From Marinomonas algicola (GTDB lineage: Bacteria; Pseudomonadota; Gammaproteobacteria; Pseudomonadales; Marinomonadaceae): a stretch of DNA of 64,000 nt. The stretch spans positions 744,001 through 808,000 of the forward strand of contig NZ_CP061941.1 of NCBI RefSeq assembly GCF_014805825.1, read 5' to 3'. Below are positions 35,526 through 45,455 of this stretch, piece after piece (the first letter of the stretch is position 1; each line of letters starts with the position of its first letter). The notes under the pieces were generated by a model. The model ran no database searches and was not told the DNA's origin. It saw nothing but the letters and a program-made list of their open reading frames with translations. The translations under genes were made by a program, and so were the position numbers.

Positions 35526-36329
35526 TTATGATGCTTGCTTTTCCGGTGCTATTTTTTGTGGGTAAAGCGCTGGGTTATCCCCAAGGGTTTTAGAGCGAAT
35601 TAATAGTGCCAAGATATCCTGCTCTAGAATTGAAAATAAGTCGCTAAAATCGCTAATGACAAAATACAGCGGCTGAATTATATCGATGCGATAAGGTGTG
35701 CGTAACACGGTTAAGGCATCCATCGGTTGAATCATGGGCTTACCGGATAAACAAAATTGCGTTTCCCCAATAGAAGACAATATTCCTCCACCATAGGCAC
35801 GCAATCCAGCGTCAGTGTCTAAGAGACCAAACTCAATGGTAAACCAAAATAACCGAAACAAACGCGAGCGATCTTTCGGGTCCGCCTGTAAGGCCAGCTT
35901 ACCAAACTTCTCCATAAAATCCGCGTAATTCTGATTGGTCAACAAAGGCGTATGACCATAAATTTCATGGAAAATATCCGGCTCTTCAATGTAGTCAATG
36001 TCTTCTGGGCGGCGAATAAAAGTCGCGGCTGGAAAACGTTTATTGGCTAATAGCGTAAAAAACGCCTTAGGCTGAATAATAGCCGGAACCGGTTCAACAC
36101 CCCATCCTGTGGCCGCATTCAAAATGCGATTAATATCCGGAATTTGAGGAATACGATCAACGGGGAAATCCAATTTCTCCAAGCCGTCAAAAAACGCCTC
36201 GCAGGCTTTACCCTTAATAAGCTGACTTTGTCTGTCGACCAAAATAGACCAGGTTTTGTTCTCTTCATCAGACCATTGAACGTAGCCATCTTTATCAACA
36301 GGTCTTGAAACATAAGTATGATCTTTCAT
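35526..36329 (-). CDS. phhA: Phenylalanine-4-hydroxylase
   Basis: About 267 aa, the short bacterial form without an ACT domain. Iron ligands are visible: HEIYGHTPLL supplies both histidines, and FWFTIEFGLL the glutamate. Also YTxRPxD-like start (DHTYVSRPVDKDGYVQW) and RRPEDIDYIEEPDIFHE. It converts phenylalanine to tyrosine using tetrahydropterin, iron and oxygen. An earlier Met at 36353 exists, but GGAG lies 9 bp before ATG 36329. Operon phhAB. Confidence 0.95.
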   Translation of the reverse strand: MKDHTYVSRPVDKDGYVQWSDEENKTWSILVDRQSQLIKGKACEAFFDGLEKLDFPVDRIPQIPDINRILNAATGWGVEPVPAIIQPKAFFTLLANKRFPAATFIRRPEDIDYIEEPDIFHEIYGHTPLLTNQNYADFMEKFGKLALQADPKDRSRLFRLFWFTIEFGLLDTDAGLRAYGGGILSSIGETQFCLSGKPMIQPMDALTVLRTPYRIDIIQPLYFVISDFSDLFSILEQDILALLIRSKTLGDNPALYPQKIAPEKQAS

Positions 36330-36547
36330 CTTAGACACTCCACAATGGCCCACGACCTAAGTCAAAGCACCATTTTTTCGTTATTGTTTTTCTTTTAACT
36401 ATATTATGGTGATGCTAAAAAGAGGAATGGAGAGGGGCAATTCAGTAAAGACTAAGAGGGTAAAAATCGTATAAAAAAATGGACGGTCTCACTGTCGTAG
36501 ACATAATCTTACCGTAAAAAATCCGGTTAAATAAAGGACGATAAATC

Positions 36548-37384
36548 ATGAAAGATCAAAGCCAACGTTTTATTTTTATTGAACATATTGTTGGATGGGA
36601 AGGCCAAATTAATTCAACACACATAAAGGATGAATTTCGGTTAACGCGACAAGCGGCCAGTAGCATTTTAAAAGCTTATTGCCAGCATTTTCCTTCTTAT
36701 CTGTCTTACGATGCCTCCAGCAAAGCCTTTATTGCAACGGCCGACTTTGATCGTTATTTTTTGGCCAATACAGTGAAACAGTCTTTTGAACACTACTTAG
36801 CGACCATTACGGCTGAAGCTTCGACTCAAATAGAAGAAACATCTTTATTTTTTCATGAAGTGGAAGCGCCTTTTCGTAATATCAACCCTGTGCTTGTTAG
36901 GCCGATATTACGCGCGATACGAGAAAAATTAGCCATTGATATCGGTTATATTTCGCTTTCTAGCCCCGATTATTTAGACCGGATTATTCAGCCGCATTCG
37001 CTTATTTTTGATGGTTTACGCTGGCATGTGCGAGCCTATTGTAATAAAAACCAAGACTACCGTGATTTTACCTTATCCCGATTTAATGGTGAGGCAACAT
37101 TTGAAGGAAAAGCCACCCATTTAATTGCACAAGATGACAATTGGAACACACTTATTGAGGTCACTATAGAGGCTGACTCTCGTTTTAGTGAACCGCAAAG
37201 GCGTATTATTGAACAAGACTTTCAAATGGATAACGGCCAAAAAACGATCCCTGTACGCGCTGCATTAGTGAATTACTTATTGCGCCGACTAAGGATAGAC
37301 AGCCACAAAAAGAGCCCAGAAAAACAGCAAATCGTATTGACTCAAGCGTGTCGGCAGCAGATTAGTAATTACATCGTGGATTAA
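36548..37384 (+). CDS. WYL-domain transcriptional regulator, BrxR/CapW type
   Basis: 278 aa: N-terminal winged helix (QRFIFIEHIVGWEGQINSTH, then IKDEFRLTRQAASSILKAY), a linker with LSYDASSKAFIATADFDRYF, a WYL domain (AIDIGYISLSSPDYLDRIIQ, PHSLIFDGLRWHVRAYC, FTLSRF; about 125-200), and a C-terminal WCX-like domain. The domain order and the phrases FIE-x-x-x-W-EG-x-IN and YD-x-x-x-KAY/F are those of BrxR/CapW, dimeric repressors that guard BREX and CBASS loci. Here it lies 137 bp upstream of cas1 on the same strand, with a 7-bp inverted repeat in the gap. Regulation of the Cas operon is inference. Confidence 0.8.
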   Translation: MKDQSQRFIFIEHIVGWEGQINSTHIKDEFRLTRQAASSILKAYCQHFPSYLSYDASSKAFIATADFDRYFLANTVKQSFEHYLATITAEASTQIEETSLFFHEVEAPFRNINPVLVRPILRAIREKLAIDIGYISLSSPDYLDRIIQPHSLIFDGLRWHVRAYCNKNQDYRDFTLSRFNGEATFEGKATHLIAQDDNWNTLIEVTIEADSRFSEPQRRIIEQDFQMDNGQKTIPVRAALVNYLLRRLRIDSHKKSPEKQQIVLTQACRQQISNYIVD

Positions 37385-37414
37385 AGCACTTCACAACTGT
37401 TAAAAGCATGGTAT

Positions 37415-37437
37415 ACCTGTACAGTAACTTTACAGGT
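37415..37437. promoter_or_regulatory. Candidate operator upstream of cas1
   Basis: Inverted repeat ACCTGTA (37415-37421) / TACAGGT (37431-37437), 9-bp spacer, 85 bp before the cas1 ATG and 31 bp after the WYL gene. The size and spacing fit a winged-helix dimer. No experimental support; the promoter itself is not clear. Confidence 0.4.
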
Positions 37438-37521
37438 TTTACTTACAGTATTGTGATAAAGCGGAAGGACCTCTACTGTGTAAAGGATCAGATAATCAAA
37501 GGATGAAAGGAGCCTAGGGTA

Positions 37522-38514
37522 ATGGAAAATTTTTCGCCAATGGATATGAAAGCCATATTGCACTCTAAACGTGCCAATATGTACTACCTAGAATATTGCC
37601 GTGTCATGCAAAAAGACGGACGGGTATTGTATTTAACGGAATCACTCTCTAATAAGAAGACGGGAGAAAACCAATATTTTAACATCCCCATAGCCAACAC
37701 CACTGTATTACTTTTGGGGAATGGCACATCCATTACACAAGCGGCCATGCGTATGTTGGCTCAAGCGGGTGTGCTGGTGGGCTTTAGTGGCGGCGGGGGC
37801 ACTCCCTTATACATGGCTTGTGAAGTCGAATGGTTCACACCACAAAGTGAATACCGACCAACTGAATACCTACAGGGCTGGATGCAATTTTGGTTTGAAG
37901 ACGACAAACGCCTAAACGCTGCGAAGACCTTTCAAAATGTCCGAATAGAATTTTTAGAGAAAATTTGGACTAAAGACAAAGACCTCAAAGGCGAAGGCTT
38001 TTCGAGAAAAAATTCTATGTTAGAGGCTTCTTTCGAGACCTTTCGTAAACGAACCGGAGACGCCAAGAAACAAGCAGACTTATTGCTTACTGAAGCGCAA
38101 CTCACCAAGGCGCTTTATAAATACGCCGCCAACACCGTTAATATCGAAAGCTTTAAACGCCAACATCAATCGACTGACAAAGCCAATGATTTTCTCAATC
38201 ATGGTAACTATTTAGCCTATGGTCTCGCGGCCAGTTGCTTATGGGTCTTGGGCATTCCGCATGGTTTCGCTGTTATGCATGGGAAGACCAGAAGAGGCGC
38301 TTTGGTGTTCGATGTCGCCGACTTAATTAAAGACGCCATTGTCTTACCTTGGGCGTTTGTGTGTGCCAAAGAAAACGCCACCGAACAAGAGTTTCGCCAG
38401 CAAATTTTACAAAAATTCACCGAACACAAAGTCCTAGACTTTATGTTTGATACCGTCAAAAACATCGCCTTACAGGATTACACCTCAGAACAAATTGAGG
38501 AGCAAAACCTATGA
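37522..38514 (+). CDS. cas1: Type I-F CRISPR-associated endonuclease Cas1
   Basis: 330 aa, full length for Cas1f. N-terminal beta domain with YYLEYCRVMQKDGRVLYLTE and TTVLLLGNGTSITQAAMRML; C-terminal catalytic domain with NHGNYLAYGLAASCLWVLGI, PHGFAVMHGKTRRGALVFDV (active-site histidine) and ADLIKDAIVLPWAF (aspartate). Cas1 integrates new spacers together with the Cas2 domain of Cas2-3. ATG after AAAGGAGCC; overlaps cas2-3 by 4 bp (ATGA). Reading frame intact, so adaptation may persist even though cas2-3 is broken. Confidence 0.95.
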   Translation: MENFSPMDMKAILHSKRANMYYLEYCRVMQKDGRVLYLTESLSNKKTGENQYFNIPIANTTVLLLGNGTSITQAAMRMLAQAGVLVGFSGGGGTPLYMACEVEWFTPQSEYRPTEYLQGWMQFWFEDDKRLNAAKTFQNVRIEFLEKIWTKDKDLKGEGFSRKNSMLEASFETFRKRTGDAKKQADLLLTEAQLTKALYKYAANTVNIESFKRQHQSTDKANDFLNHGNYLAYGLAASCLWVLGIPHGFAVMHGKTRRGALVFDVADLIKDAIVLPWAFVCAKENATEQEFRQQILQKFTEHKVLDFMFDTVKNIALQDYTSEQIEEQNL

Positions 38515-41500
38515 TAGTGACTTTTGTCAGCCAGTGCGAAAAGAACGCCCTGAAAAAGACAAGACGCGTGCTTGATGCCTTTGCCAACCGCATCGGCGAC
38601 AACACATGGCAAACCCTGATTACCGAAGACGGCCTGCTGACCGTTAAAAAAATGCTGCGCAAGACCGCTAGCAAAAGCACGGCTGTGAGTTGCCACTGGA
38701 TACGATCAAGAGCCCGAAGCGAATTTTTATGGGTAGTGGGGAATAAAAATAAATTTAATCAACAGGGCGTGGTGCCAGTGAATAGCACCAAACGTACTTT
38801 GTTAAATACAGATATTCAGAATGACTGGCATTATTTGCCGTTAATTAAAGCGCTTGTTGGTTTATCAGCCTTATTACACGATTGGGGTAAAGCTACCGCA
38901 TTATTTCAAGATAAGTTAGATCCCAAAAATAAAGTTGGGTTTAAAGGCGACCCTATTCGGCATGAATGGATATCACTGCTACTACTCAATGCTTTTATCC
39001 ACACAACGGATTCAACTACCGACGAAGCGTGGCTTAAAAAATTGAGTTCTGGTGAACTTGATGAAAACGTTTTAAAAAAACAGATTAAAGATAATTCAGT
39101 TAAACCACTAAGTAATTTGCCTCCTATCGCTAAATTGGTTGAGTGGTTAATTGTTTCTCATCATCGTTTACCACTGCCTGATAAAGAGCGCTGTAAGGGT
39201 TATACCTCAGAGTCTGCCGCTTCAATTGATGTCATGTTGGGTAGAATAACCAAAGAATGGGGATACGAAAACCGTTTTGATGAAAAAGAATATCAACAGC
39301 GATTAACAGCGTGTTTTAGCTTTCCTAAGGGAGTAATGAGCAATTCCAAACCTTGGTTGCGACAAGTTAAAAAATGGTCGCAGCGATTATTAGCTAACCA
39401 AGAGCAAGCGATAAAATGTATAAAAGACGATAGCTATCGTTTGCTTATTAATCATGCTCGGCTGTGCTTAATGTTAGGAGATCACTTTTACTCATCACAA
39501 CAAGCGGATAAAAAATGGCAGGATGCAACTGGGTTATTCGCTAATACCGATAGGGCGACCAATACCTTAAAACAAAAGCTAGACGAACATTTGGTCGGCG
39601 TAGCAAAAAATGCCTTACAAACGGCGCACTTGCTGCCTGCTTTTGAGCAAGAGCCCCCTGTAGCGGAAGATATCGAAAGTCTAAGAAAACGCAGCCCCAC
39701 AAAATTTAATTGGCAAGATAAAGCCGTTGAGAGAATTACCGCTTGGCAGCAAGACTACGCCAAACAAAGCCAACTAAAATACGGATTCTTCACCGTCAAC
39801 ATGGCGAGCACAGGCTGCGGTAAAACTTTCGCAAATGCCAAAGTGATGCGCGCCTTGTCGAAAGATCAAAAGAGCCTGCGTTTTATTTTGGCATTAGGGC
39901 TGCGCACCTTAACCCTACAAACCGGTGACGAATACCGCGAACGTGTTGGTTTAGACAATAGTGAACTTGCCGTGTTAATTGGTTCACGCGCAGTGATGGA
40001 ACTTCATCAACAAGCGAAAATAGATCAACACCAACAAAGCTATGAAAGCAGCGGCTCAACATCACAAGAACCGTTATTAGATGAAGAATTAGATTATGAA
40101 TGTAGCATACCGGAACAAGGCTTAAGTACCGTACTCACTTGCGAGCGCGATAAACAATTTTTATATGCGCCAGTGTTAGCTTGTACCATTGACCACCTCA
40201 TGGCGGCGACCGAAACCAAACGCGGCGGTCGTTATATCTTGCCGACGCTACGCCTTATGTCGTCTGATTTGGTTATCGACGAAATAGATGATTTTACCGG
40301 TGACGACCTTATCGCCATTGGTCGCCTAATACACTTGGCGGGTATGTTAGGGCGTAAGGTGATGATCTCCTCAGCAACGATACCGCCTTATCTCGCTGAA
40401 GGTTATTTCAAGGCTTACCGCGATGGCTGGCAGTTATTTTGTAAAACTCGAGATACCAGCGGCGTAATTGGTTGCGCTTGGATTGATGAGTATTCGACAC
40501 AAGTAACCAGCAATCATTTCGTTAACACAGAAAACGAAAATCAAGACGCAAAAGCCATAGGACAATACAGGCAAGAGCACGCTCAATTTATTCACAAACG
40601 AGTGGGTAAATTGCAACAACAAACGCCTAAACGTAAGGCCGATATTACCAACTGCAGAGCATAATTGACACGCATCAAGGTCGAAGTCATCACCAACAAG
40701 AGGTTGTTAGCAGTAAACAGGAGGCTTACTTTCAGTTGATGGCACAAAGTGCAATTAACAAACACCAAGATCACCACGTTATAGATGAGCAGAGTCAACT
40801 CAAAGTATCGTTTGGCGTGATGCGAGTAGCAAATATAAAACCTTGTGTTGCACTCACCCAGTACTTACTCGAAAAAGACTGGCCTGAACATACTGAAGTC
40901 AGAGTGATGGCCTATCACAGTCAGCAAGTTCTGCTGCTTCGCTCAATACAAGAACGACATTTAGATAAAGTGCTTAAACGCAAAGAGAAACAAGATGATG
41001 TGCCAGCCGCCTTAAAAGAACCGATTATTCGCGAACATCTCAACAGCATAAAGGCTAAAACAGCGGATGTTCAAAATGTGTTATTTATTTTGGTTGCTAC
41101 ACCAGTGGAAGAAGTTGGCCGAGATCATGATTTTGATTGGGCAGTGATAGAACCCTCTTCTTATCGTTCCATTATCCAATTAGCTGGCCGAGTAAAGCGC
41201 CACCGAGACAGTGAAACAACCCAGCCTAACATTGCCTTAATGCAATACAACTGGAAAGGCATTCGCGACCATCATAAAGAAGATGCAAAGGTGTTTAACC
41301 GCCCCGGCTTTGAAGGGGCAATAGGACTAACAAGTCACGACTTAACAAAACTGATTAATGAAAATGACGTAGCAGAACGCTTAGATGCCATCCCCCGTAT
41401 TCAGCAACCCGAACACTTAAATGCCAGTTATTTACGTCCGTTAAGAGAAACCGACAACTTGGCAGAACTCGAACATGCCGCTACGTGGCACTGGCTTGCT

Positions 41501-41926
41501 AATTACAAAAGTTCAGGTGATGGCGCACAAACAGGGCCACAAACCTTACAAGGTTGGCTAACGCATCATTGGTTTTTAACGGCGTTACCACAACAGTTAT
41601 CACCTTTTAGAAAAAGTGAACCGACCCTAAAAGTATTTTTAGTGTTCGATGAATACCAACAAACAAGCCAGTTCTGTGAAAAAGATGCACAAGGCTATGC
41701 CATTGAGCGCGAGCAGCCATTAAACATACATCGAGTAACATTGAACCAACAGGCGAGGCAGCGTTTATGGTTAATGCGAGACTTTGAACAAAGTTGCATC
41801 AGCTTAACGGATCAACAAGAAAGCACACAAAGGCGTATATCCTTGCGCTACGGGGAATTAAGCTTTAGCCATAACGAAAAGAAACAATATGGCTATAGCG
41901 ACCAATTGGGATTAGTGGAAATTTAA
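38511..41926 (+). pseudogene. cas3: Cas2-Cas3 fusion of type I-F, frameshifted between helicase lobes
   Basis: Frame 1 (38511-40664, 717 aa) holds the Cas2 domain (about 1-95), the HD nuclease domain (ALLHDWGKATALFQDKL), and helicase lobe 1 (Walker A STGCGKTFANAKVM, DEID box LVIDEIDDFTGDD, SSATIPPYL). It then ends at TAA 40662. The -1 frame continues the protein without a gap: the text before the stop joins to QLQSIIDTHQGRSHHQQEVV and on to lobe 2 (ILVATPVEEVGRDHDFDWAV, QLAGRVKRHR) until 41926. A single missing base in GATATTACCAACTG (40641-40654) explains it. Effect: target unwinding and degradation lost unless the two parts assemble. Sequencing error is the main alternative. Confidence 0.85.
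40739..41926 (+). CDS. C-terminal Cas3 helicase lobe 2 as a separately translatable frame
   Basis: The downstream piece of the broken cas2-3 gene has an ATG at 40739 (TTG at 40736) preceded by a perfect AGGAGG at 40719-40724, 14 bp before ATG, a long but possible spacing. The product would be 395 aa carrying helicase motifs V and VI and the C-terminal domain. I list it because reinitiation could give a split Cas3. Under normal circumstances it is simply the 3' part of cas2-3. Confidence 0.4.
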   Translation: MAQSAINKHQDHHVIDEQSQLKVSFGVMRVANIKPCVALTQYLLEKDWPEHTEVRVMAYHSQQVLLLRSIQERHLDKVLKRKEKQDDVPAALKEPIIREHLNSIKAKTADVQNVLFILVATPVEEVGRDHDFDWAVIEPSSYRSIIQLAGRVKRHRDSETTQPNIALMQYNWKGIRDHHKEDAKVFNRPGFEGAIGLTSHDLTKLINENDVAERLDAIPRIQQPEHLNASYLRPLRETDNLAELEHAATWHWLANYKSSGDGAQTGPQTLQGWLTHHWFLTALPQQLSPFRKSEPTLKVFLVFDEYQQTSQFCEKDAQGYAIEREQPLNIHRVTLNQQARQRLWLMRDFEQSCISLTDQQESTQRRISLRYGELSFSHNEKKQYGYSDQLGLVEI

Positions 41927-41937
41927 TAGGAGGGATT

Positions 41938-43422
41938 ATGGTTGATGACTTTAAAAAACATATAGATAAGTTGATTAAAAGAAAACTAAAGGATAAAAAA
42001 TATGAATTTGACTATTCGTCATGGTTAATTACTTTAGTAGAGCAAGAAATGGAAGCAATACATCCTCAAAGTGAGTTTCACTGGGAGCTTTTTGAAGTAT
42101 TAAGTTTTGATGTTTTATATAAGCAGTCATTTAAGTCTCTATGTGATTCTGGCCACCCAGTTGCTAGGGAGAGCTTGGAGAAGTTAGGAATAAATGACAG
42201 TGAAATCAATTTAATCATAAATTCTGTAGAGAGTGTTGATAATTTATTTATAGAATATTGTGAATTATTTAAAGATGAATTACTTAATAAAGATAACTCA
42301 TTAAATGAAGTTCATAAAAAAATAACAGAGCTTTCCTTGGATTGTTCTCAAGGGACAATTATTAGTCATTCGCCAAAAATGACCAATCCTTCGTGTAAAT
42401 ATCCAAGATTAAATATCACTGCATCGAACTCACCTGATGGTTTTGTTCGTTCAGGCAATAGTCCCGTAGATTTTGATATGCATATTAATGCAACTAAGCT
42501 AAAGGTGTTTAAATTTCTATCCTTAAAAATTAATGGTATCAGCCTTTTAGAGTTGATTAATGACAAAAATATAAATGTTATATCTAGTGTGTTTTTGGCA
42601 AATGAGCGACTTGTTAATGACTGGGTTTTAAATTTTAATTCTGGGCTTAATGAGCAGGATTTACGTACCCATTTTGCAATTAAACAAATCTATTTCCCTG
42701 TTGAAAAAGATTATCATCAATTGTCTATCTTGAGTCCATCTGGTTTAGTTTTTTCTTTGAAGAATAAAATTGACCATATTAATGATCGTTCAAAAGAAGC
42801 CTACTTAGGGAAAAAAGCTAGAAAAGAAAATCAGTATGTAATAAGTGGGTTCAGTACGATTGTTAATTTAACGGTTACAAGGCATGGTGGTGATCATCCT
42901 AAAAACATAAGCGGATTGAATAACAAGTATCAATCATACTATTTGTTGTCATCGTCACCACCCGCGATAAAAACCAGAGATCTTCACTTTCCTCGTACTG
43001 ATTTTTTTGTACAAACCGTCAATTACTTTCAATGCAAACACGCATTCCATCAGCTACACACACTCTATAGCCGAGATGATAATAATATGCATATTCGGGC
43101 TGAGCGTGACGAGTATTATCAAAGTGTGGTGGATCACATTATTGAAAAAATGTGGCAAGTACGCAGCGTTGCACTAGAGCAATATATACCCACGGCAAGC
43201 CAGTTATCCACTGCTCAGAAAACGTGGTTATGCCAACAAGACGAAGGTAAAGTCCTGCGTGAAACCGCCGACGATTGGTTAGACGAAATCATTCAATCCG
43301 TTAGTACGTTTGTCTTTCATGGCTACGAAAAAATACTCGGTAAGAAAGCCATCAAATTGGGCTACGCCGAACACAAGCACATGCAGCAAATTGTCATAAA
43401 AAATAAGGAGGCGTTGAGATGA
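41938..43422 (+). CDS. csy1: Type I-F Cascade large subunit Cas8f (Csy1)
   Basis: 494 aa. Family landmarks: VTRHGGDHPKNISGLNNKYQ (the GG-x-x-P-x-N-x-S-x-LN motif of Csy1), YYLLSSSPPAI, and a C-terminal region with DDWLDEIIQSVSTFVF. Cas8f recognises the protospacer-adjacent motif with Cas5f. ATG after AGGAGGG, 11 bp after cas2-3; overlaps cas5f by 4 bp. The first about 1,080 bp are clearly more A+T-rich than the rest and than neighbouring cas genes, suggesting a recombination mosaic; the break is near 43015. Confidence 0.9.
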   Translation: MVDDFKKHIDKLIKRKLKDKKYEFDYSSWLITLVEQEMEAIHPQSEFHWELFEVLSFDVLYKQSFKSLCDSGHPVARESLEKLGINDSEINLIINSVESVDNLFIEYCELFKDELLNKDNSLNEVHKKITELSLDCSQGTIISHSPKMTNPSCKYPRLNITASNSPDGFVRSGNSPVDFDMHINATKLKVFKFLSLKINGISLLELINDKNINVISSVFLANERLVNDWVLNFNSGLNEQDLRTHFAIKQIYFPVEKDYHQLSILSPSGLVFSLKNKIDHINDRSKEAYLGKKARKENQYVISGFSTIVNLTVTRHGGDHPKNISGLNNKYQSYYLLSSSPPAIKTRDLHFPRTDFFVQTVNYFQCKHAFHQLHTLYSRDDNNMHIRAERDEYYQSVVDHIIEKMWQVRSVALEQYIPTASQLSTAQKTWLCQQDEGKVLRETADDWLDEIIQSVSTFVFHGYEKILGKKAIKLGYAEHKHMQQIVIKNKEALR

Positions 43423-44372
43423 TAGGCGAAGTGAAAAAACTACTCATTATTCCACACATTAACGTGCATAACGCCAATGCGCTTTCAAGCCCCTACACCA
43501 TAGGGTTCCCAGCGATGACTGCGTGGCTTGGAGCGGTACATGCCTTGCAACGACAACTCAATGCACACGATATCCCCGTGGTATTTTCTGCCGCTGGTGT
43601 AGTGAGCCATGACATGGATTTACAAACCTACAAAGGTGAAAACGACTTTGTGCGCTCTATTGTGGGGACGGGCAACCCTTTAGATAAAACTGGTGCAAGA
43701 TCGGCATTTATTGAAGAAGCCCGTTGTCACCTTGATGTGAGCTTGGTTATCCAATTCGATAATATCACCATTGATGAGCGTGACAATTTACTTGACGCGG
43801 TTAGCCATTTATTACACGCAAAAATGAAAATGGCGGGAGGTGATATTCGAGATTTTCAACCTCCTTTTTGTATCAATAGTGAGGAAGGGGTGACAGAAGA
43901 CTTAATAAAACTACAGCGTGCTCTAATGCCTGGGTATGCCTTAATTGAGCGACGCGACCTGATGATTGATGCCATGGAAAATGGCGCAGATGCCCTCGAT
44001 GCATTAATTGATTACTTGGCCATTCATCACCAGTGTGACAAGGACGAAGACGGCAAAGTAACGTGGAGCAGTTCACGTAAAACGCTCAATAATAAACCTG
44101 CGGGGTGGATAGTGCCAATTGCCACGGGTTTTCATGGCATCAGTGAACAGGGTAAAGCCAAAAACCAGCGTGATCCCGATACGCCACACCGTTTTGCAGA
44201 AAGCATTGTCACCCTAGGTGAATTTAAAATGCCTCATAGAATAAAGTCTATTGAAGATATTTTATGGCGTTATCACCAAGAGGGCGACTTATATCTATGT
44301 CAGCAAGCCGCACAGGTAGCTAAGGCTAAGAAGCGTGATCCTGAGCCGCACTCAATCGAATCCGAATTTTAA
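43419..44372 (+). CDS. csy2: Type I-F Cascade subunit Cas5f (Csy2)
   Basis: 317 aa. LLIIPHINVHNANALSSPYT with IGFPAMTAWLGAVHALQR is the diagnostic Csy2 N-terminus; later GWIVPIATGFHGISEQGKAK and RFAESIVTLGEFKMPHRI. Cas5f binds the crRNA 5' handle and forms a heterodimer with Cas8f. It overlaps cas8f (ATGA). Start ATG after AGGAGG. Confidence 0.93.
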   Translation: MIGEVKKLLIIPHINVHNANALSSPYTIGFPAMTAWLGAVHALQRQLNAHDIPVVFSAAGVVSHDMDLQTYKGENDFVRSIVGTGNPLDKTGARSAFIEEARCHLDVSLVIQFDNITIDERDNLLDAVSHLLHAKMKMAGGDIRDFQPPFCINSEEGVTEDLIKLQRALMPGYALIERRDLMIDAMENGADALDALIDYLAIHHQCDKDEDGKVTWSSSRKTLNNKPAGWIVPIATGFHGISEQGKAKNQRDPDTPHRFAESIVTLGEFKMPHRIKSIEDILWRYHQEGDLYLCQQAAQVAKAKKRDPEPHSIESEF

Positions 44373-44408
44373 CTAAATATTATTTAACACAAGAAAAGGA
44401 AGTTTATC

Positions 44409-45446
44409 ATGGCTAGAAAAGACAACGTTGCATCGGTATTGGCATTTGAAAAAAAATTAGTAACAAGCGATGGATACATGTTTGGTACACAATGGGACAA
44501 CCGCACTCAAATAGTTCCATTGGCACTACAAGAAAAGTCAGTACGTGGAACGATTAGTAACCGTTTCAAAAAGTCTGATGTCCAGTCATTTGAAAAAGAC
44601 CCTACAAAGCTCAATGCAAAAGTAGAAAGTGCTAATTTACAACGAGTAGATAGTTGTGCATTAGGGCTAGAGCAAGACACCTTAAATTTACAGTTTAGCG
44701 TTAAAGTGATTGGCGGTATTACCCAGCCATCCGCCTGTAATAATGCCTTGTTTAAACAAGGTTACAGTGCAGCAGCTAACACTTACATTGCCGAGCAAGG
44801 GTTCACTGAACTCGCACGTCGCTATGCAGGCAATATCGCCAATGCGCGTTTTTTATGGCGTAACCGAGTCGGTGCTGAACAGATTGAAGTTCAAGTAAAA
44901 GCGAAAAACAACAGTATTGAGCAAGCTTGGACATTTGACGCTTACCAATTTTCGACCAAAGATTTTGATTCTAATAATGAACAAACTGACCAATTGGCCG
45001 CGCAGATAGCTAAAGTGCTTGCCAGTGAAGATGACTTTTTGTTGTTAGAAGTTAGCTGTTTTGTTTTAGTCGGTAAAGCGCAAGAAGTTTACCCGAGTGA
45101 AGAATTAGTGTTAGACAAAGGCAAAGGGGGGAAAAGTAAAATCCTTTATGACGTGAAAGGCATTGCGGCCATGCACTCACAAAAACTTGGCAATGCGCTT
45201 CGCACTATTGATACTTGGTACCCTGAATTTTCTGATCCTGAAACCAATGCTGGCCCAATTGCAATCGAACCGTATGGTGCAGTAACAAACTTAGGTAAGG
45301 CTTACCGCACACCAAAAGACAAACAAGACTTTTATACCTTTTTCGATAACTGGGCTAGAGGTGAAAAGTTGTCCAGAGTCGAAGACGAGCATTACGTCAT
45401 GGCAACACTTGTGCGTGGCGGCGTGTTTGGTGAAAGTGATAAATAA
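44409..45446 (+). CDS. csy3: Type I-F Cascade backbone subunit Cas7f (Csy3)
   Basis: 345 aa. NVASVLAFEKKLVTSDGYMF, RTQIVPLALQEKSVRGTISN, VKVIGGITQPSACNNALFKQ and FLWRNRVGAEQIEVQV are typical Csy3 segments. Six copies normally coat the crRNA spacer. Reading frame intact. ATG after AAAAGGAAG. Confidence 0.95.
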   Translation: MARKDNVASVLAFEKKLVTSDGYMFGTQWDNRTQIVPLALQEKSVRGTISNRFKKSDVQSFEKDPTKLNAKVESANLQRVDSCALGLEQDTLNLQFSVKVIGGITQPSACNNALFKQGYSAAANTYIAEQGFTELARRYAGNIANARFLWRNRVGAEQIEVQVKAKNNSIEQAWTFDAYQFSTKDFDSNNEQTDQLAAQIAKVLASEDDFLLLEVSCFVLVGKAQEVYPSEELVLDKGKGGKSKILYDVKGIAAMHSQKLGNALRTIDTWYPEFSDPETNAGPIAIEPYGAVTNLGKAYRTPKDKQDFYTFFDNWARGEKLSRVEDEHYVMATLVRGGVFGESDK

Positions 45447-45455
45447 GGAAGTGAT

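Noticed and set aside
40641..40664. Programmed ribosomal frameshifting in cas2-3.
   Set aside because: No slippery heptamer or strong following stem is seen at the junction, and type I-F cas2-3 genes are normally one frame. A mutation or sequence error is simpler.
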